Of a DNA stretch of 64,000 nucleotides, positions 1 through 8,363 are shown piece by piece (the first letter of the stretch is position 1; each line of letters begins with the position of its first letter). Source of the DNA: CAG-552 sp964516925 (lineage in GTDB: Bacteria > Bacillota > Clostridia > Christensenellales > Pumilibacteraceae). The stretch spans positions 3,306 to 67,305 of the forward strand of contig CAZEXL010000007.1 of the NCBI GenBank assembly GCA_964516925.1, read 5' to 3'. The notes below the pieces were generated by a model, which saw nothing but the letters and a program-made list of their open reading frames with translations, made no database searches and had not been told where the DNA came from. The translations under genes and the position numbers were made by a program.

Positions 1-1195
1 AGCTACTGCAATACGCAAATGCGCCGCTTCCTATACTTGTTACGCCGGAAGGGATTTCTATGCTTGTTAAGCTACTGCATTCATAAAACGCAGATTCACC
101 TATGCTTGTTATGCTATCGGGTATCGTTATACTTGTTAATCTAGTGCATTTATAGAACGCATAACGTCCTATGCTTGTTACGGGCTTACCGTCGTTAGCA
201 CTCGGAATTTTTATATCTTTATCCTTGCAAGTTCCGATACCCGTAACGCTGTATTCTTCACCGACTAAAGTATAAGCAAGTCCTTTTGAAAATTCCAAAT
301 CATGACACTCGGTACACTCGCCGTTTACGTAGTTATGCGGGATTTTGTCTATAGTAAGGCTTTCTATCTCGTTGCCGTCGTTGTCGAAATGCTTGTTGCA
401 TACCGAACAATCTTTGTGCCCTTTTGTCCCTTCCGCCGTACACGTTGCGACTACTTCGTCCTGCCATTCGCCGTAAGTGTGTCCATTGGCGTCTATATCT
501 CTCGTTTCGTAATGGTCGCAATCTTCGCAGTTTCTGCGTTCTTCGCCCTTATCTTCGCAAGTGGGCTCCGTCGTCGTTACCCATTCGCCGTAAGTATGTC
601 CATTGGCGGCTATTTCTCTCGTTTCGTAATGATCGCAATTTTCGCAGTCTCTGCGTTCTTCGCCTTTATCTTCGCAAGTGGGTTCCGTCGTCGTTACCCA
701 TTCGCCGTAAGTATGTCCATTGGCGGCTATTTCTCTCGTTTCGTAATGATCGCAATTTTCGCAGTCTCTGCGTTCTTCGCCTTTATCTTCGCAAGTGGGC
801 TCCGTCGTCATTACCCAGTCACCGTAAGTGTGTGCGGCGGCTATGGTAAGGCTTTCTATCTCGTTGCCGTCGTTGTCGAAATGTTTATTGCATACCGAAC
901 AATCCTTGTATCCTTTTATTCCGTCCGTCGTACACGTTGCGGCTACTTCGTCTTGCCACTGTCCGTAAGTGTGCGCGGCAAAATCGCCGTACTCGAACGT
1001 TTCGGAACTTTTTTCGCCACACGAGCACGATTTGTAATAAACCGCTTTTTTCGTACACGTAGCTTCCGATTGTAAGTACTCGACGCTTGCCGTTTCGCCG
1101 TAAGTATGAGTATGCTCGCACGCAATAAGCCCCATTAAACAAACGAACAGCATTAACGTCAACGCAATGCACAATATCGTTTTTTGCTTTTTCAT
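1..1195 (-). CDS. BspA-like LRR lipoprotein with Cys-repeat N-terminus (3' end cut off by window)
   Basis: The reading frame is open from an ATG at 1195 through the left edge of the window (398 codons seen, C-terminus missing). An AGGAGATAG-type ribosome binding site lies just upstream of the ATG. The N-terminus is a lipoprotein signal: MKKQKTILC, then a hydrophobic stretch ending LMGLIAC. Next come five or so 39-residue units of the form HTYGEW..TCEDKGEERRDCENC, each with a lone Cys and a CxxC-type pair, as in many clostridial surface proteins. From about residue 290 the protein enters 23-residue LRR_5 (BspA-type) repeats with the signature LTSITIPDSITSIG. The protein is probably anchored on the outer face of the membrane and used for adhesion or ligand binding; the ligand is unknown. 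The next gene upstream on the same strand (1289-2581) is also a BspA protein. Confidence 0.85.
   Translation of the reverse strand, partial: MKKQKTILCIALTLMLFVCLMGLIACEHTHTYGETASVEYLQSEATCTKKAVYYKSCSCGEKSSETFEYGDFAAHTYGQWQDEVAATCTTDGIKGYKDCSVCNKHFDNDGNEIESLTIAAAHTYGDWVMTTEPTCEDKGEERRDCENCDHYETREIAANGHTYGEWVTTTEPTCEDKGEERRDCENCDHYETREIAANGHTYGEWVTTTEPTCEDKGEERRNCEDCDHYETRDIDANGHTYGEWQDEVVATCTAEGTKGHKDCSVCNKHFDNDGNEIESLTIDKIPHNYVNGECTECHDLEFSKGLAYTLVGEEYSVTGIGTCKDKDIKIPSANDGKPVTSIGRYAFYKCTRLTSITIPDSITSIGESAFYECSSLTSIEIPSGVTSIGSGAFAYCSS
466..816 (-). repeat. Three tandem 117-bp coding repeats
   Basis: Blocks beginning at 466, 583 and 700 are nearly identical at the DNA level, and each encodes one 39-residue Cys-containing unit. 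The third-position identity suggests recent duplication or gene conversion rather than purely protein-level conservation. More diverged copies flank them. Confidence 0.85.
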
Positions 1196-1218
1196 ATTCT
1201 ATCTCCTTTATAAAGCAC

Positions 1219-1248
1219 CTCGGCTAAGCATAATTTTGCTTAGCTGAG
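1219..1248 (-). terminator. Inverted repeat after the 1289-2581 gene
   Basis: Twelve-base arms CTCGGCTAAGCA and TGCTTAGCTGAG pair around a 6-nt loop, with one mismatched or wobble pair. There is only a weak T-rich tail, so this may be an imperfect terminator or simply an mRNA 3' hairpin between the two BspA genes. Confidence 0.5.
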
Positions 1249-1288
1249 ATCATTATCTGTGTGGTTTTATGTCTGTACTATTTAATCT

Positions 1289-2581
1289 TTACTTAGATCC
1301 TAAGTATGTCGGCGTGGCAAGATACCCGTTATTACTGCCAAACTTAATGCTTCTCCACTGTTCTTCGGTTCCTTTATAATACACATGGTCTTTGCCGCTT
1401 AAGCTACTGCAATTATAGAACGCATAATCTCCTATGCTTGTTACGCTAGAAGGGATTGTTATGCTTGTTAACATATTGCAATTATTGAACGCATTTACTC
1501 CTATGCTTGCTACGCTGTCGCCGATCACAACCGTAATTAAGCGATAGCAACCCTTGAACGCATTAGCTTCTATACTTGTTACGCCGCTACCTACGCTCAC
1601 GCTTGTTAAGCTGTTACATTTATAGAACGCATAAGCATTTATCTTTGTTGCCGTGTCGGGAATAACAAGTTCGGTTACCGGTTCATTGTTTAGGTATAAA
1701 CTACGCGAGTATGAGTTCTTCGCAACGCTTAAAGGGTTGGACGCTGAATTTTTAAATGCTATGTCGCACCATGCAGCCAAATCGGTGATGTACACCGACG
1801 TTAGCTCCCAACATTCCTCAAATGCGCTTTCGCCTATTTCTGTTACGCCGTTGCCGATCGTAACTTCAGCTAACTTGCTGCAATTATAGAACGCACTACT
1901 TCCTATGCTTGTTACGCTATCGGGAATTACTACGCTTGTTAAGCTACTGCAAGACTTGAACGCTAATTCTCCTATACTTGTTACGCCGTTGCCGATCGTT
2001 ACGCTTGTTAAACTACTGCAATTTTGGAACGCATAATCGTTTATCTTTGTCGCCGACGTTATATTTGCTTCCGTTACTAATTGGTTATTTATATATAAGT
2101 TATTTGCATAACATAACGGAGTGGAGTCGGAGCTACCAAACTCTATTTGCGCCCACTTGTCTGTTGTTCCGCCGTAATATACGCTTGTTAATCTAGTGCA
2201 TCCACCGAACGCAGAATCGCCTACGCTGGTTACACTAGACGGAATTGTTACGCTTGTTAACTTACTGCAAGAAGAAAACGCTCTTTTTCCTATGCTTGTT
2301 ACGCCGGACGAGATTTCTATGCTTGTTAAGCCACTGCTACCGAACGCCTCTTGTCCTATCTCTTTTACGGGCAAACCGTTGTAGGTTTCGGGCACAACAA
2401 CCGCGGTATTGCGTAACGTCGTCACGTCGGTCAAAATATAATAACTTTGATCGTCACTTAAAGTATACTCAAAATCGGCGCTGCCTCCGCTAGGTTCTTC
2501 GTCGGGATCGCACGCGACGAAACTTGCGCCGCATACGATTAATGCGATCGCAAGCACAAGACTTAATAATACTTTTTTCAT
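1289..2581 (-). CDS. BspA-family leucine-rich-repeat lipoprotein
   Basis: 430 residues. I place the start at 2581 rather than further upstream because an AGGAG site sits 7-8 nt before this ATG and the resulting N-terminus is a clean lipoprotein signal (MKKVLLSLVLAIALIVCG, lipobox ending SFVAC, Cys about residue 26). After an acidic Gly-rich linker the rest is LRR_5 repeats of 23 residues (LTSVTIPSSVTSVG type), interrupted twice by a loop module with YYGGT or YINNQ. BspA-type proteins of anaerobes bind host matrix or other bacteria; the partner here cannot be read from sequence. A consensus promoter and a palindrome lie upstream, shared with a divergent HTH regulator, which probably controls this gene. 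It is the shortest complete BspA protein in the window. Confidence 0.88.
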   Translation of the reverse strand: MKKVLLSLVLAIALIVCGASFVACDPDEEPSGGSADFEYTLSDDQSYYILTDVTTLRNTAVVVPETYNGLPVKEIGQEAFGSSGLTSIEISSGVTSIGKRAFSSCSKLTSVTIPSSVTSVGDSAFGGCTRLTSVYYGGTTDKWAQIEFGSSDSTPLCYANNLYINNQLVTEANITSATKINDYAFQNCSSLTSVTIGNGVTSIGELAFKSCSSLTSVVIPDSVTSIGSSAFYNCSKLAEVTIGNGVTEIGESAFEECWELTSVYITDLAAWCDIAFKNSASNPLSVAKNSYSRSLYLNNEPVTELVIPDTATKINAYAFYKCNSLTSVSVGSGVTSIEANAFKGCYRLITVVIGDSVASIGVNAFNNCNMLTSITIPSSVTSIGDYAFYNCSSLSGKDHVYYKGTEEQWRSIKFGSNNGYLATPTYLGSK

Positions 2582-2618
2582 GTTGCTCTCCTTTTTGCCG
2601 ATAGGCAACAAAATATCT

Positions 2619-2630
2619 AATGTATACATT
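2619..2630. promoter_or_regulatory. Palindrome AATGTATACATT, candidate operator
   Basis: This perfect 12-bp palindrome overlaps the -10 box of the BspA gene promoter. Related TATAATGTA sequences recur at about 2632, 2671 and 2687. The position over a promoter between divergent genes suggests a binding site for the adjacent HTH protein; that is inference. Confidence 0.5.
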
Positions 2631-2656
2631 ATATAATGTAAAAATCTATATGTCAA
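2628..2656 (-). promoter_or_regulatory. Promoter of the 1289-2581 lipoprotein gene
   Basis: On the minus strand TTGACA (2656-2651), a 17-bp spacer and TATAAT (2633-2628) match the housekeeping consensus exactly. Transcription should start near 2621, giving a leader of about 40 nt that contains the AGGAG site. Confidence 0.8.
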
Positions 2657-2662
2657 GCTTTT

Positions 2663-2692
2663 TTGCCATATATAATGTAAAAAATATATAAT
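2663..2692 (+). promoter_or_regulatory. Promoter of the HTH regulator gene
   Basis: TTGCCA (2663-2668), 18 bp, then TATAAT (2687-2692). The predicted start near 2699 leaves only about 10 nt before the ATG at 2709. The -35 region of the divergent promoter lies within 10 bp, so the two promoters compete for space. Confidence 0.6.
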
Positions 2693-2708
2693 GTACAGGT
2701 TCCATATT

Positions 2709-2912
2709 ATGAAATTGAGAATTTTAGAAATCCTAAAACAAAAAGGCAAAACAAAATATTGGCTTTACGTCCAAATGGGACTGAGCTATCAGAACTTTAA
2801 CCGACTGGTAAACAATCAAACAAGCTCGATTAAGTTCGAAAATCTTAAAGCGCTTTGCGACATTCTGGACTGCACGCCAAACGAACTGTTTGAAGAATAC
2901 TATAACCGCTAA
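2709..2912 (+). CDS. Small XRE/Cro-type HTH regulator
   Basis: 67 residues consisting almost entirely of one helix-turn-helix domain: KTKYWLYVQMGLSYQNFNRL is the recognition region and CDILDCTPNELFEEYY the typical C-terminal helix of the HTH_26/Cro-like family. The start at 2709 is chosen because the domain begins there; an earlier in-frame ATG at 2691 lies inside the -10 box. There is no convincing Shine-Dalgarno and the leader is very short. The gene is divergent from the BspA lipoprotein gene at 2581, sharing a 130-bp regulatory region with a palindrome, so it probably represses both. No effector domain is present, so signal input would have to come from DNA occupancy or another protein. 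Confidence 0.8.
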   Translation: MKLRILEILKQKGKTKYWLYVQMGLSYQNFNRLVNNQTSSIKFENLKALCDILDCTPNELFEEYYNR

Positions 2913-2979
2913 ACATACCGCAATTTCCCAAAATTAAGTATTTTTCGTTTTCGGGAAATAGAATTTTATGTAAATATAT

Positions 2980-3018
2980 AAAAAGCCCGACGAACGTAAC
3001 TCGCTCGTCGGGCTTTTT
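2980..3018. terminator. Bidirectional intrinsic terminator
   Basis: Arms AAAAAGCCCGACGA and TCGTCGGGCTTTTT pair perfectly. With an A-run on one side and a T-run on the other, it can end transcripts of both the HTH gene (+) and the permease gene (-). Confidence 0.9.
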
Positions 3019-3027
3019 GATTTACGT

Positions 3028-4317
3028 TTAAAAAACAAGTAGAGACGCGTACAAGCCCAGTGCTGCCGCAACCAGCGACGCGCCTACTATTATCGCGCCG
3101 TTTTTTATGAACTCTTTTACTCCGTACGAAACGCCCTCTTTTTTTAGAAGCTTAGTCCACATTATGCCTGCAAGCGCGCCTACGGGCGTCAGCAACGCGC
3201 CAAGATTGCTGCCGATTACGGTTGCGTACAGTGCCGCTTCGCCGCCGTAAGTAAGTATCGAGCCGAACAGCACGCTCATGGGAATGTTGTTTAGCAAATT
3301 TGCACCCAGTGTGGAAGCTAGAAGATATGTAATAACCGACAGATCTCCTTGATTAAGGAATTGCGCCATTTTTTGCGTTACGCCTATTTGAGCAAGCGAC
3401 GACACTATGGTAAACATCGAAAGCAAAAACGGAGCAAGTTGCCACGGTACTCGCAAAAAGCCGTTTTTAACAAACTCCGTCTTTTTGGTCGCCAGACCGT
3501 AAACGAGTGCAAACAGCGTGGTAAATACTCCGCCGCCAAGAGCGACGTACCACATCTCTAGCCCTACGTAGCCCGAAACGGCAAGCGTAACGGTACACAC
3601 GCACAGCGTAACAAGCGAAACGAACGCAAGCGGCTTATCCTTTATCGGTTCTACGGTACAACTTGCTTCTATCGGAGCAGTCAAACTCTTTTTGAATAAA
3701 CCCTTTATAACGAAATAGCAAGTCATTCCCGTAAGCAGCGCAGGCAACGCCATAATAAGGGCGTAATGCAAAAAGTCGGCATCGGCGGCAAGATAGATAT
3801 TGGTGGGATTGCCGATTACCAGCAGCATGCTAAACGTATTCGCCGCCGCAAACTCGCCGACAAGGTACGGCTTGCAATCGATTTTGGCGTTGCGGCAAAA
3901 GTAAATGATAAACGGCGTAAACGTAAGCACGATTATGTCGTTGGACGTAAACACCGTTAGTAGTGCAACGGTAAAGTAAAATACGTTAAATAGCTTTTTT
4001 TGACTAACGCCCGCCTTAAAAAGCGCAACCGAAGCAAGGTACGCAAAAAAGCCCGCTTCGTCCAAAAATACAGATATTATCGTCATTCCGAAGAACAACG
4101 CAAGTATTTTAAGCGGATTTACAGCCGTGTTTTGCGTAAGACTTTGCGCAAGCGAACTTAAACTAAGCTCGCCGCACAGCAAAACGGCGACCGCCCCTAA
4201 AAGCGCAACCGCCCAATACGGAGCGAACTTTACCTTTCCTATTTTTATTTCGGGCAAAAACAGCACGCAAGCTATTATCGCCGCACAAACCAAAACGCTT
4301 ATTATTATCGTAACCAT
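3028..4317 (-). CDS. ArsB/NhaD-type (SLC13-like) anion or arsenite permease
   Basis: 429 residues, nearly all hydrophobic, with about ten to twelve predicted membrane spans, the usual size for the ArsB/CitM ion-transporter superfamily. Family signatures visible include FTSNDIIVLTFTP in the first half, the conserved GNPTN re-entrant loop near residue 180, and the matching ANLLNNIPMS and GSNLGALLTPVGALA motifs of the second inverted half. Such proteins export arsenite or exchange Na+/anions, but no arsR, arsA or arsC is nearby, so the substrate is open. The ATG at 4317 is preferred over a TTG at 4332; neither has a clear Shine-Dalgarno. A terminator separates it from the upstream unknown gene. 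Confidence 0.8.
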   Translation of the reverse strand: MVTIIISVLVCAAIIACVLFLPEIKIGKVKFAPYWAVALLGAVAVLLCGELSLSSLAQSLTQNTAVNPLKILALFFGMTIISVFLDEAGFFAYLASVALFKAGVSQKKLFNVFYFTVALLTVFTSNDIIVLTFTPFIIYFCRNAKIDCKPYLVGEFAAANTFSMLLVIGNPTNIYLAADADFLHYALIMALPALLTGMTCYFVIKGLFKKSLTAPIEASCTVEPIKDKPLAFVSLVTLCVCTVTLAVSGYVGLEMWYVALGGGVFTTLFALVYGLATKKTEFVKNGFLRVPWQLAPFLLSMFTIVSSLAQIGVTQKMAQFLNQGDLSVITYLLASTLGANLLNNIPMSVLFGSILTYGGEAALYATVIGSNLGALLTPVGALAGIMWTKLLKKEGVSYGVKEFIKNGAIIVGASLVAAALGLYASLLVF

Positions 4318-4330
4318 CTTATAACGCAAC

Positions 4331-4360
4331 AAAAAGACGGAGTATACGCTCCGTCTTTTT
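4331..4360 (-). terminator. Intrinsic terminator after the ftsH operon
   Basis: AAAAAGACGGAG and CTCCGTCTTTTT form a perfect 12-bp stem with a 6-nt loop. It ends the ftsH and unknown-protein transcript and is symmetrical enough to act both ways. Confidence 0.85.
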
Positions 4361-4376
4361 TATAAACAACAAATTT

Positions 4377-5045
4377 TTATTCGTACAAAGCCAACAACTC
4401 TTTAACGCTCGACATAAACGACGAGGTGTTCATCTTAAGCTCTACTACGTTTGCATTGTAATAAATAGAACCGATTTTACCCTCTCCGTCGTAAGTATCC
4501 GAAGTAGATTCGTTGTACACGTTGTAGTAAAGGTACGGAACGCATTCAACGTCTTTGATCTCGCCGTTGGTCTCATACAATCTTACAAGCACTCTGTCGA
4601 ACTTAATGGTTTTACCGTCGATTTCTATCGTCTTGGCTTGGTCGTAATAAAATCTTATTACGTATTCTCCGTCCGAAGCACTGTACGTTTTTATTGCCGA
4701 CGCCGACACGGTAGTTTCCTTTTCGGTCTTGTTGCCCTCTTCGTCGGTGGACTCTACCTTTTGAAGCTTGGGAGCGTACGAGAACTTGCCCTCTAGCACG
4801 GCTTGCATAACGCTGAACTTAGTAGATTCCAAGCCGTTATTAAGCGCATTTGCGGTAACGTCTTCGCCGTCAACCTGAATGTGCGCAAATTCACTGCTAC
4901 CCGAGCGAAGCAACTCCACTCTGCTGTAGCCGCCAAACGCATTTTCGATAGGACTTACCTTTATAAGGCTTAAAGTAAGCACCGCGATCGCTATGACTCC
5001 TACGACAAGCGCCGGAATCCAAATTGCTTTTCTAATTTTCTTCAT
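4377..5045 (-). CDS. Membrane-anchored protein of unknown function, coupled to ftsH
   Basis: 222 residues. An N-terminal signal anchor (basic KKIRKAI then about 20 hydrophobic residues) is followed by a soluble, presumably extracytoplasmic domain rich in beta-prone and acidic segments (EYVIRFYYDQAKTIEIDG, VRLYETNGEIKDVECVP). I do not recognise the family. The start ATG lies inside the last codons of ftsH (14-nt overlap) and its AGAGG site is within ftsH, so the two are translationally coupled. Candidates are an FtsH modulator (the role HflK/HflC/YccA play elsewhere) or simply an envelope protein; nothing in the sequence decides. A terminator follows directly. Confidence 0.75.
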   Translation of the reverse strand: MKKIRKAIWIPALVVGVIAIAVLTLSLIKVSPIENAFGGYSRVELLRSGSSEFAHIQVDGEDVTANALNNGLESTKFSVMQAVLEGKFSYAPKLQKVESTDEEGNKTEKETTVSASAIKTYSASDGEYVIRFYYDQAKTIEIDGKTIKFDRVLVRLYETNGEIKDVECVPYLYYNVYNESTSDTYDGEGKIGSIYYNANVVELKMNTSSFMSSVKELLALYE

Positions 5046-7032
5046 TTTTATCCTCTCCTACTGACTTTTCGTCCGTGTTTTCTGCTGTTTGCGTCGGAAT
5101 CGTACGTTCTACGCTTTCGACTTGCTCGGTCGAGCTAGCAACGGGTTCTTCCGTTTTGATCGGCTCTTCCGTTTTGCCTTCGTAGCGACGTTCTAGCGCC
5201 GCCTTAACTTCGGCTTGCGTAGCGCCGCTCATTATCATATCCACTTCCTCGGCGTAGATAGTTTCGCACTCTACTAGCACGCGCACCATAACGTTTAGCT
5301 TATCCAAATTAGCGTTGATAATTTCGGTTGCTTTTGCGTGTGCCTCTTCGATAAGGCGATTGACTTCGCCGTCGATCTTAGCCGCCATATCTTCGGAATA
5401 AGCGTGACTTGCGCCGTAGTCTCTGCCAAGAAATACTTCGTGATCGGTTCCGTAGTAGATAGGTCCGAGGTTGCTCATACCCCACTCGGTAACCATTCTT
5501 CTTGCCGTACTCGAAGCCTGACGAATGTCGGCACTTGCGCCCGTGGTATAGTCCTTTATGATAATTTCTTCGGCTGCTCTGCCGCCCATGGTCATTGCAA
5601 GGTCGGCTTTAAGCTTGCCTAACGGCACGTACACGTTGTCGTTGTCGGGACGCAACATCGTATAACCGCCCGCTCCGCCGCGCGGAACGATAGTTATTTC
5701 GTGAACCGGATCGCACGCAGGCATGCACTTTGCAACTAGCGCGTGCCCGGCTTCGTGATAGGCGGTTATGCGCTTATCCACTTCGGTAACAAGACGCGAC
5801 TTCTTTTGAGGTCCCATAATAACCTTGTCGATACCTTCGTAGATATCCTTCATCGTTATTCTGTTTCTGCCGTCGCGAGCGCAAAGTATTGCCGACTCGT
5901 TTAGAAGGTTTGCTATGTCCGCGCCCGAAAATCCGCTGGTTGCCCTAGCCAAAATTTTGAAATTAACGTCCTGAGCAAGCGGCTTGTTGCGCGCATGCAC
6001 CTTGAAAATTTCCTCTCTGCCTCGAACGTCGGGCATATTAACGGTGATTTGTCTGTCGAATCTGCCGGGACGCAAAAGCGCGGGGTCCAAAATATCGGCG
6101 CGGTTAGTCGCCGCCATAACGATGATTTCTTCGCTGGTTTCAAAACCGTCCATTTGTACCAAAAGTTGGTTTAACGTCTGTTCGCGTTCGTCGTGACCGC
6201 CGCCAAAGCCGGCTCCGCGCTGACGACCTACCGCGTCTATTTCGTCGATAAAGATTATGCACGGCTTGCTGCGCTTTGCGGTAGCGAACAAATCGCGCAC
6301 ACGGCTTGCGCCCACGCCGACGTACATTTCCACAAAGTCCGAACCGGATATCGAAAAGAACGGCACATTGGCTTCGCCGGCAACAGCTTTTGCAAACAAC
6401 GTTTTACCTGTGCCCGGCGGACCTACAAGCAATACGCCGCGCGGAATTCTTGCGCCGACTTCGGTAAACTTTTTTGGTTCTTTTAAAAACTCTACGATTT
6501 CCTTAAGTTCTTCTTTTTCTTCTTCCGCTCCGGCAACGTCGCTAAAACGCACTTTTACCTTTTGTTCTTCGGCGCCGCTCTTGCTGAAATCCGCAACTTG
6601 GCGGTTGCCGTTGTTTATCGAACGGAACAGCATGATGCCCAAAACTATCATAGCTACAACCATAAGTATGGGAGTTACGTAGTCCCAAACGCTGGTAGTA
6701 TAGCGATTGTTGTAACTTATCGATATTTTAGAAGCGTCAAATTCTTCGCCGTTTATATTTTCGCCGTCAAGCGACCAAATGAAGTCGTCCAACGCGCCTC
6801 GGTCCGGAACGTAGCAATAGTACTTGGAACCGTTTTCCAGCTTAAACGTTGCCTTGTCGTTTTCTACGGCAATAGTCGTTACTTCGCCGTTACGGATATA
6901 CTGCTGTAAGTCGCTGTAATTCTTTTGGGTTTGCCCGGAATTGTTAAACACCGTCATGTAAATAACGACGGCTATTCCGGCTAAAGCAACTATGGCAAGC
7001 ATTATCCACAAACCTTTTTTATCGTTTCTCAA
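5032..7032 (-). CDS. ftsH: ATP-dependent zinc metalloprotease FtsH
   Basis: 666 residues from a TTG at 7032, chosen because GGAGG lies 7 nt upstream and because any earlier start would fall in the promoter. Order: membrane span (about residues 8-28), extracytoplasmic domain, second span (about 118-137), AAA+ module with Walker A GPPGTGKT (204-211), Walker B IIFIDEIDA (about 259-267), second region of homology DPALLRPGRFDRQ, then the M41 peptidase domain with zinc motif HEAGH (426-430). The C-terminal tail is acidic and Thr/Glu-rich. FtsH degrades misfolded membrane proteins and some cytosolic regulators as a membrane hexamer. It overlaps the unknown protein gene downstream by 14 nt. Confidence 0.97.
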   Translation of the reverse strand: MRNDKKGLWIMLAIVALAGIAVVIYMTVFNNSGQTQKNYSDLQQYIRNGEVTTIAVENDKATFKLENGSKYYCYVPDRGALDDFIWSLDGENINGEEFDASKISISYNNRYTTSVWDYVTPILMVVAMIVLGIMLFRSINNGNRQVADFSKSGAEEQKVKVRFSDVAGAEEEKEELKEIVEFLKEPKKFTEVGARIPRGVLLVGPPGTGKTLFAKAVAGEANVPFFSISGSDFVEMYVGVGASRVRDLFATAKRSKPCIIFIDEIDAVGRQRGAGFGGGHDEREQTLNQLLVQMDGFETSEEIIVMAATNRADILDPALLRPGRFDRQITVNMPDVRGREEIFKVHARNKPLAQDVNFKILARATSGFSGADIANLLNESAILCARDGRNRITMKDIYEGIDKVIMGPQKKSRLVTEVDKRITAYHEAGHALVAKCMPACDPVHEITIVPRGGAGGYTMLRPDNDNVYVPLGKLKADLAMTMGGRAAEEIIIKDYTTGASADIRQASSTARRMVTEWGMSNLGPIYYGTDHEVFLGRDYGASHAYSEDMAAKIDGEVNRLIEEAHAKATEIINANLDKLNVMVRVLVECETIYAEEVDMIMSGATQAEVKAALERRYEGKTEEPIKTEEPVASSTEQVESVERTIPTQTAENTDEKSVGEDKNEEN

Positions 7033-7057
7033 TTTAATCCTCCGATTTTTCCATAAT

Positions 7058-7087
7058 AGTATATCACAACAACAAATCACATATCAA
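7058..7087 (-). promoter_or_regulatory. ftsH promoter
   Basis: TTGATA (7087-7082), 18-bp spacer, TATACT (7063-7058) on the minus strand. The start near 7051 gives a 20-nt leader holding the GGAGG site used by the TTG start codon. Confidence 0.65.
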
Positions 7088-7117
7088 GCAATTTAAAGCC
7101 GTGACTGTACGATTTTT

Positions 7118-7150
7118 CGCCGATTTCAGTTTGCTCACACCAAATCGGCG
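7118..7150. other. Inverted repeat downstream of the DUF3810 gene
   Basis: CGCCGATTT at 7118-7126 pairs with AAATCGGCG at 7142-7150. No T-run follows on either strand, so this is a hairpin of uncertain role, perhaps a weak terminator or 3' stabiliser. Confidence 0.45.
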
Positions 7151-7163
7151 TAGCCAATCACAC

Positions 7164-8363
7164 TTACAAACCGTTCTTGCGATTTTCAATCGCTTGCAAA
7201 ATCATTCTTTGCGTAACGTTAAGCCCGTACACTACTTCCGCTCCTCCGCTTTCGCCGCCGCTAGGAGTACCCGGTTCGACTACCGAAGGCGGAACGACGG
7301 GTTCGAAGTACGAGTCCGATCCGTCTTTTTGCCCCTGTAATTTAAGATAAATATCGTTAAACCAATCGGTTATGTCGTCCAACAACGAATATTTTGCCCA
7401 AAATTGCGAGTTTGCTATTCTTTCTTTCCTTACGCTTACGTCGATCTTATCTGCTATCGCGCTTGCCCTTTCGGCGTCCATATTGTACGCTATAGTAAGC
7501 ATATAGCTGTAGCAAGCTTTATAACCGCTGTACCTTATATATTCGTCGTTGCTGGTAATGGTTATATAATACGCAACGAGGTTGGCGTCGCTTTCGCGCA
7601 TAGCGCCTTTCGAGTGCGCCAGCTCGTGAGCCATAGTAACAGGCATATCGCTGCTTGGCGTAAGCGGATTTACGTTCGCTTCGCCAAACGGCGCGAAAAA
7701 CACGCCGGTTATATGCATATGACTCATTATGGTTTTGCTTAAAATCGTCTTTACCCTAGGCGTATATTCCGAAAAGTAGTCGCTTTTTAGCCGCTTATAC
7801 TCTTCGGTAAATTTATCCGAGAGCGCTGCGTGAGTATACGGAGATATCGTTCTGCCGTTTTCGTCGCGCTTCATTGCCTTTGCAAGCGAGTTGAAGTCGT
7901 CCATCATGAACTCAAACGTTTCGAAAAACTCCGCTTCGTCGGCGGAAGTAAGATATTCTTTGTTTAAGCAAGGAACGTCTACGTCCGTTCTGTTGTACGA
8001 AAATCCGGCAGTAAGCGTATATACGTCGCAAAAACTTAAACAAATTACGGCTATTACAGCCAAATATGCACAACCTCGGGAAGTAAGACGTTTACAAAGA
8101 AACACGACCGCAAACGTCAATAACGTTATCAGCGTTATAATCGCTACGTATAAAAACAGCTCGTAAAGCGAAAACGGAAGCGCTCCGCTTATTCGACTAG
8201 CTACGCTTATCCACGTTCTTGAAATATTTTTTGCTATCCATTCGGATACGTCAACCGACGTTTTAAGCAAAAGAAGCGTTATAAAAATCGTCGCAAGCAC
8301 GCCCGCAACGATTAGCAACTTTATCGTTCTGCGTTTATAATTTGTCGTGTTTTCTCTTTTCAT
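7164..8363 (-). CDS. DUF3810-family membrane protein, metalloprotease-like
   Basis: 399 residues. The start at 8363 overlaps the degV stop codon as ATGA, with AAGGCGG upstream. The N-terminal third has three hydrophobic segments (about residues 15-35, 65-95 and 100-120), followed by a soluble domain carrying MAHELAHSKG and RESDANLVAYY, i.e. an HExxH-type site with a downstream E/D-rich element, as in DUF3810 and gluzincin-like peptidases. The tail is Pro/Gly/Ser-rich. Function is not established for this family; the intact HELAH motif suggests a zinc-dependent hydrolase at the membrane. It is the last gene of the hydrolase-lepB-degV cluster. Confidence 0.8.
   Translation of the reverse strand: MKRENTTNYKRRTIKLLIVAGVLATIFITLLLLKTSVDVSEWIAKNISRTWISVASRISGALPFSLYELFLYVAIITLITLLTFAVVFLCKRLTSRGCAYLAVIAVICLSFCDVYTLTAGFSYNRTDVDVPCLNKEYLTSADEAEFFETFEFMMDDFNSLAKAMKRDENGRTISPYTHAALSDKFTEEYKRLKSDYFSEYTPRVKTILSKTIMSHMHITGVFFAPFGEANVNPLTPSSDMPVTMAHELAHSKGAMRESDANLVAYYITITSNDEYIRYSGYKACYSYMLTIAYNMDAERASAIADKIDVSVRKERIANSQFWAKYSLLDDITDWFNDIYLKLQGQKDGSDSYFEPVVPPSVVEPGTPSGGESGGAEVVYGLNVTQRMILQAIENRKNGL

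Noticed and set aside
302..1075. Long plus-strand open frame (257 codons)
   Set aside because: It is the antisense shadow of the Cys-repeat part of the left-edge adhesin; the minus frame has a signal peptide, a ribosome binding site and family-typical repeats.
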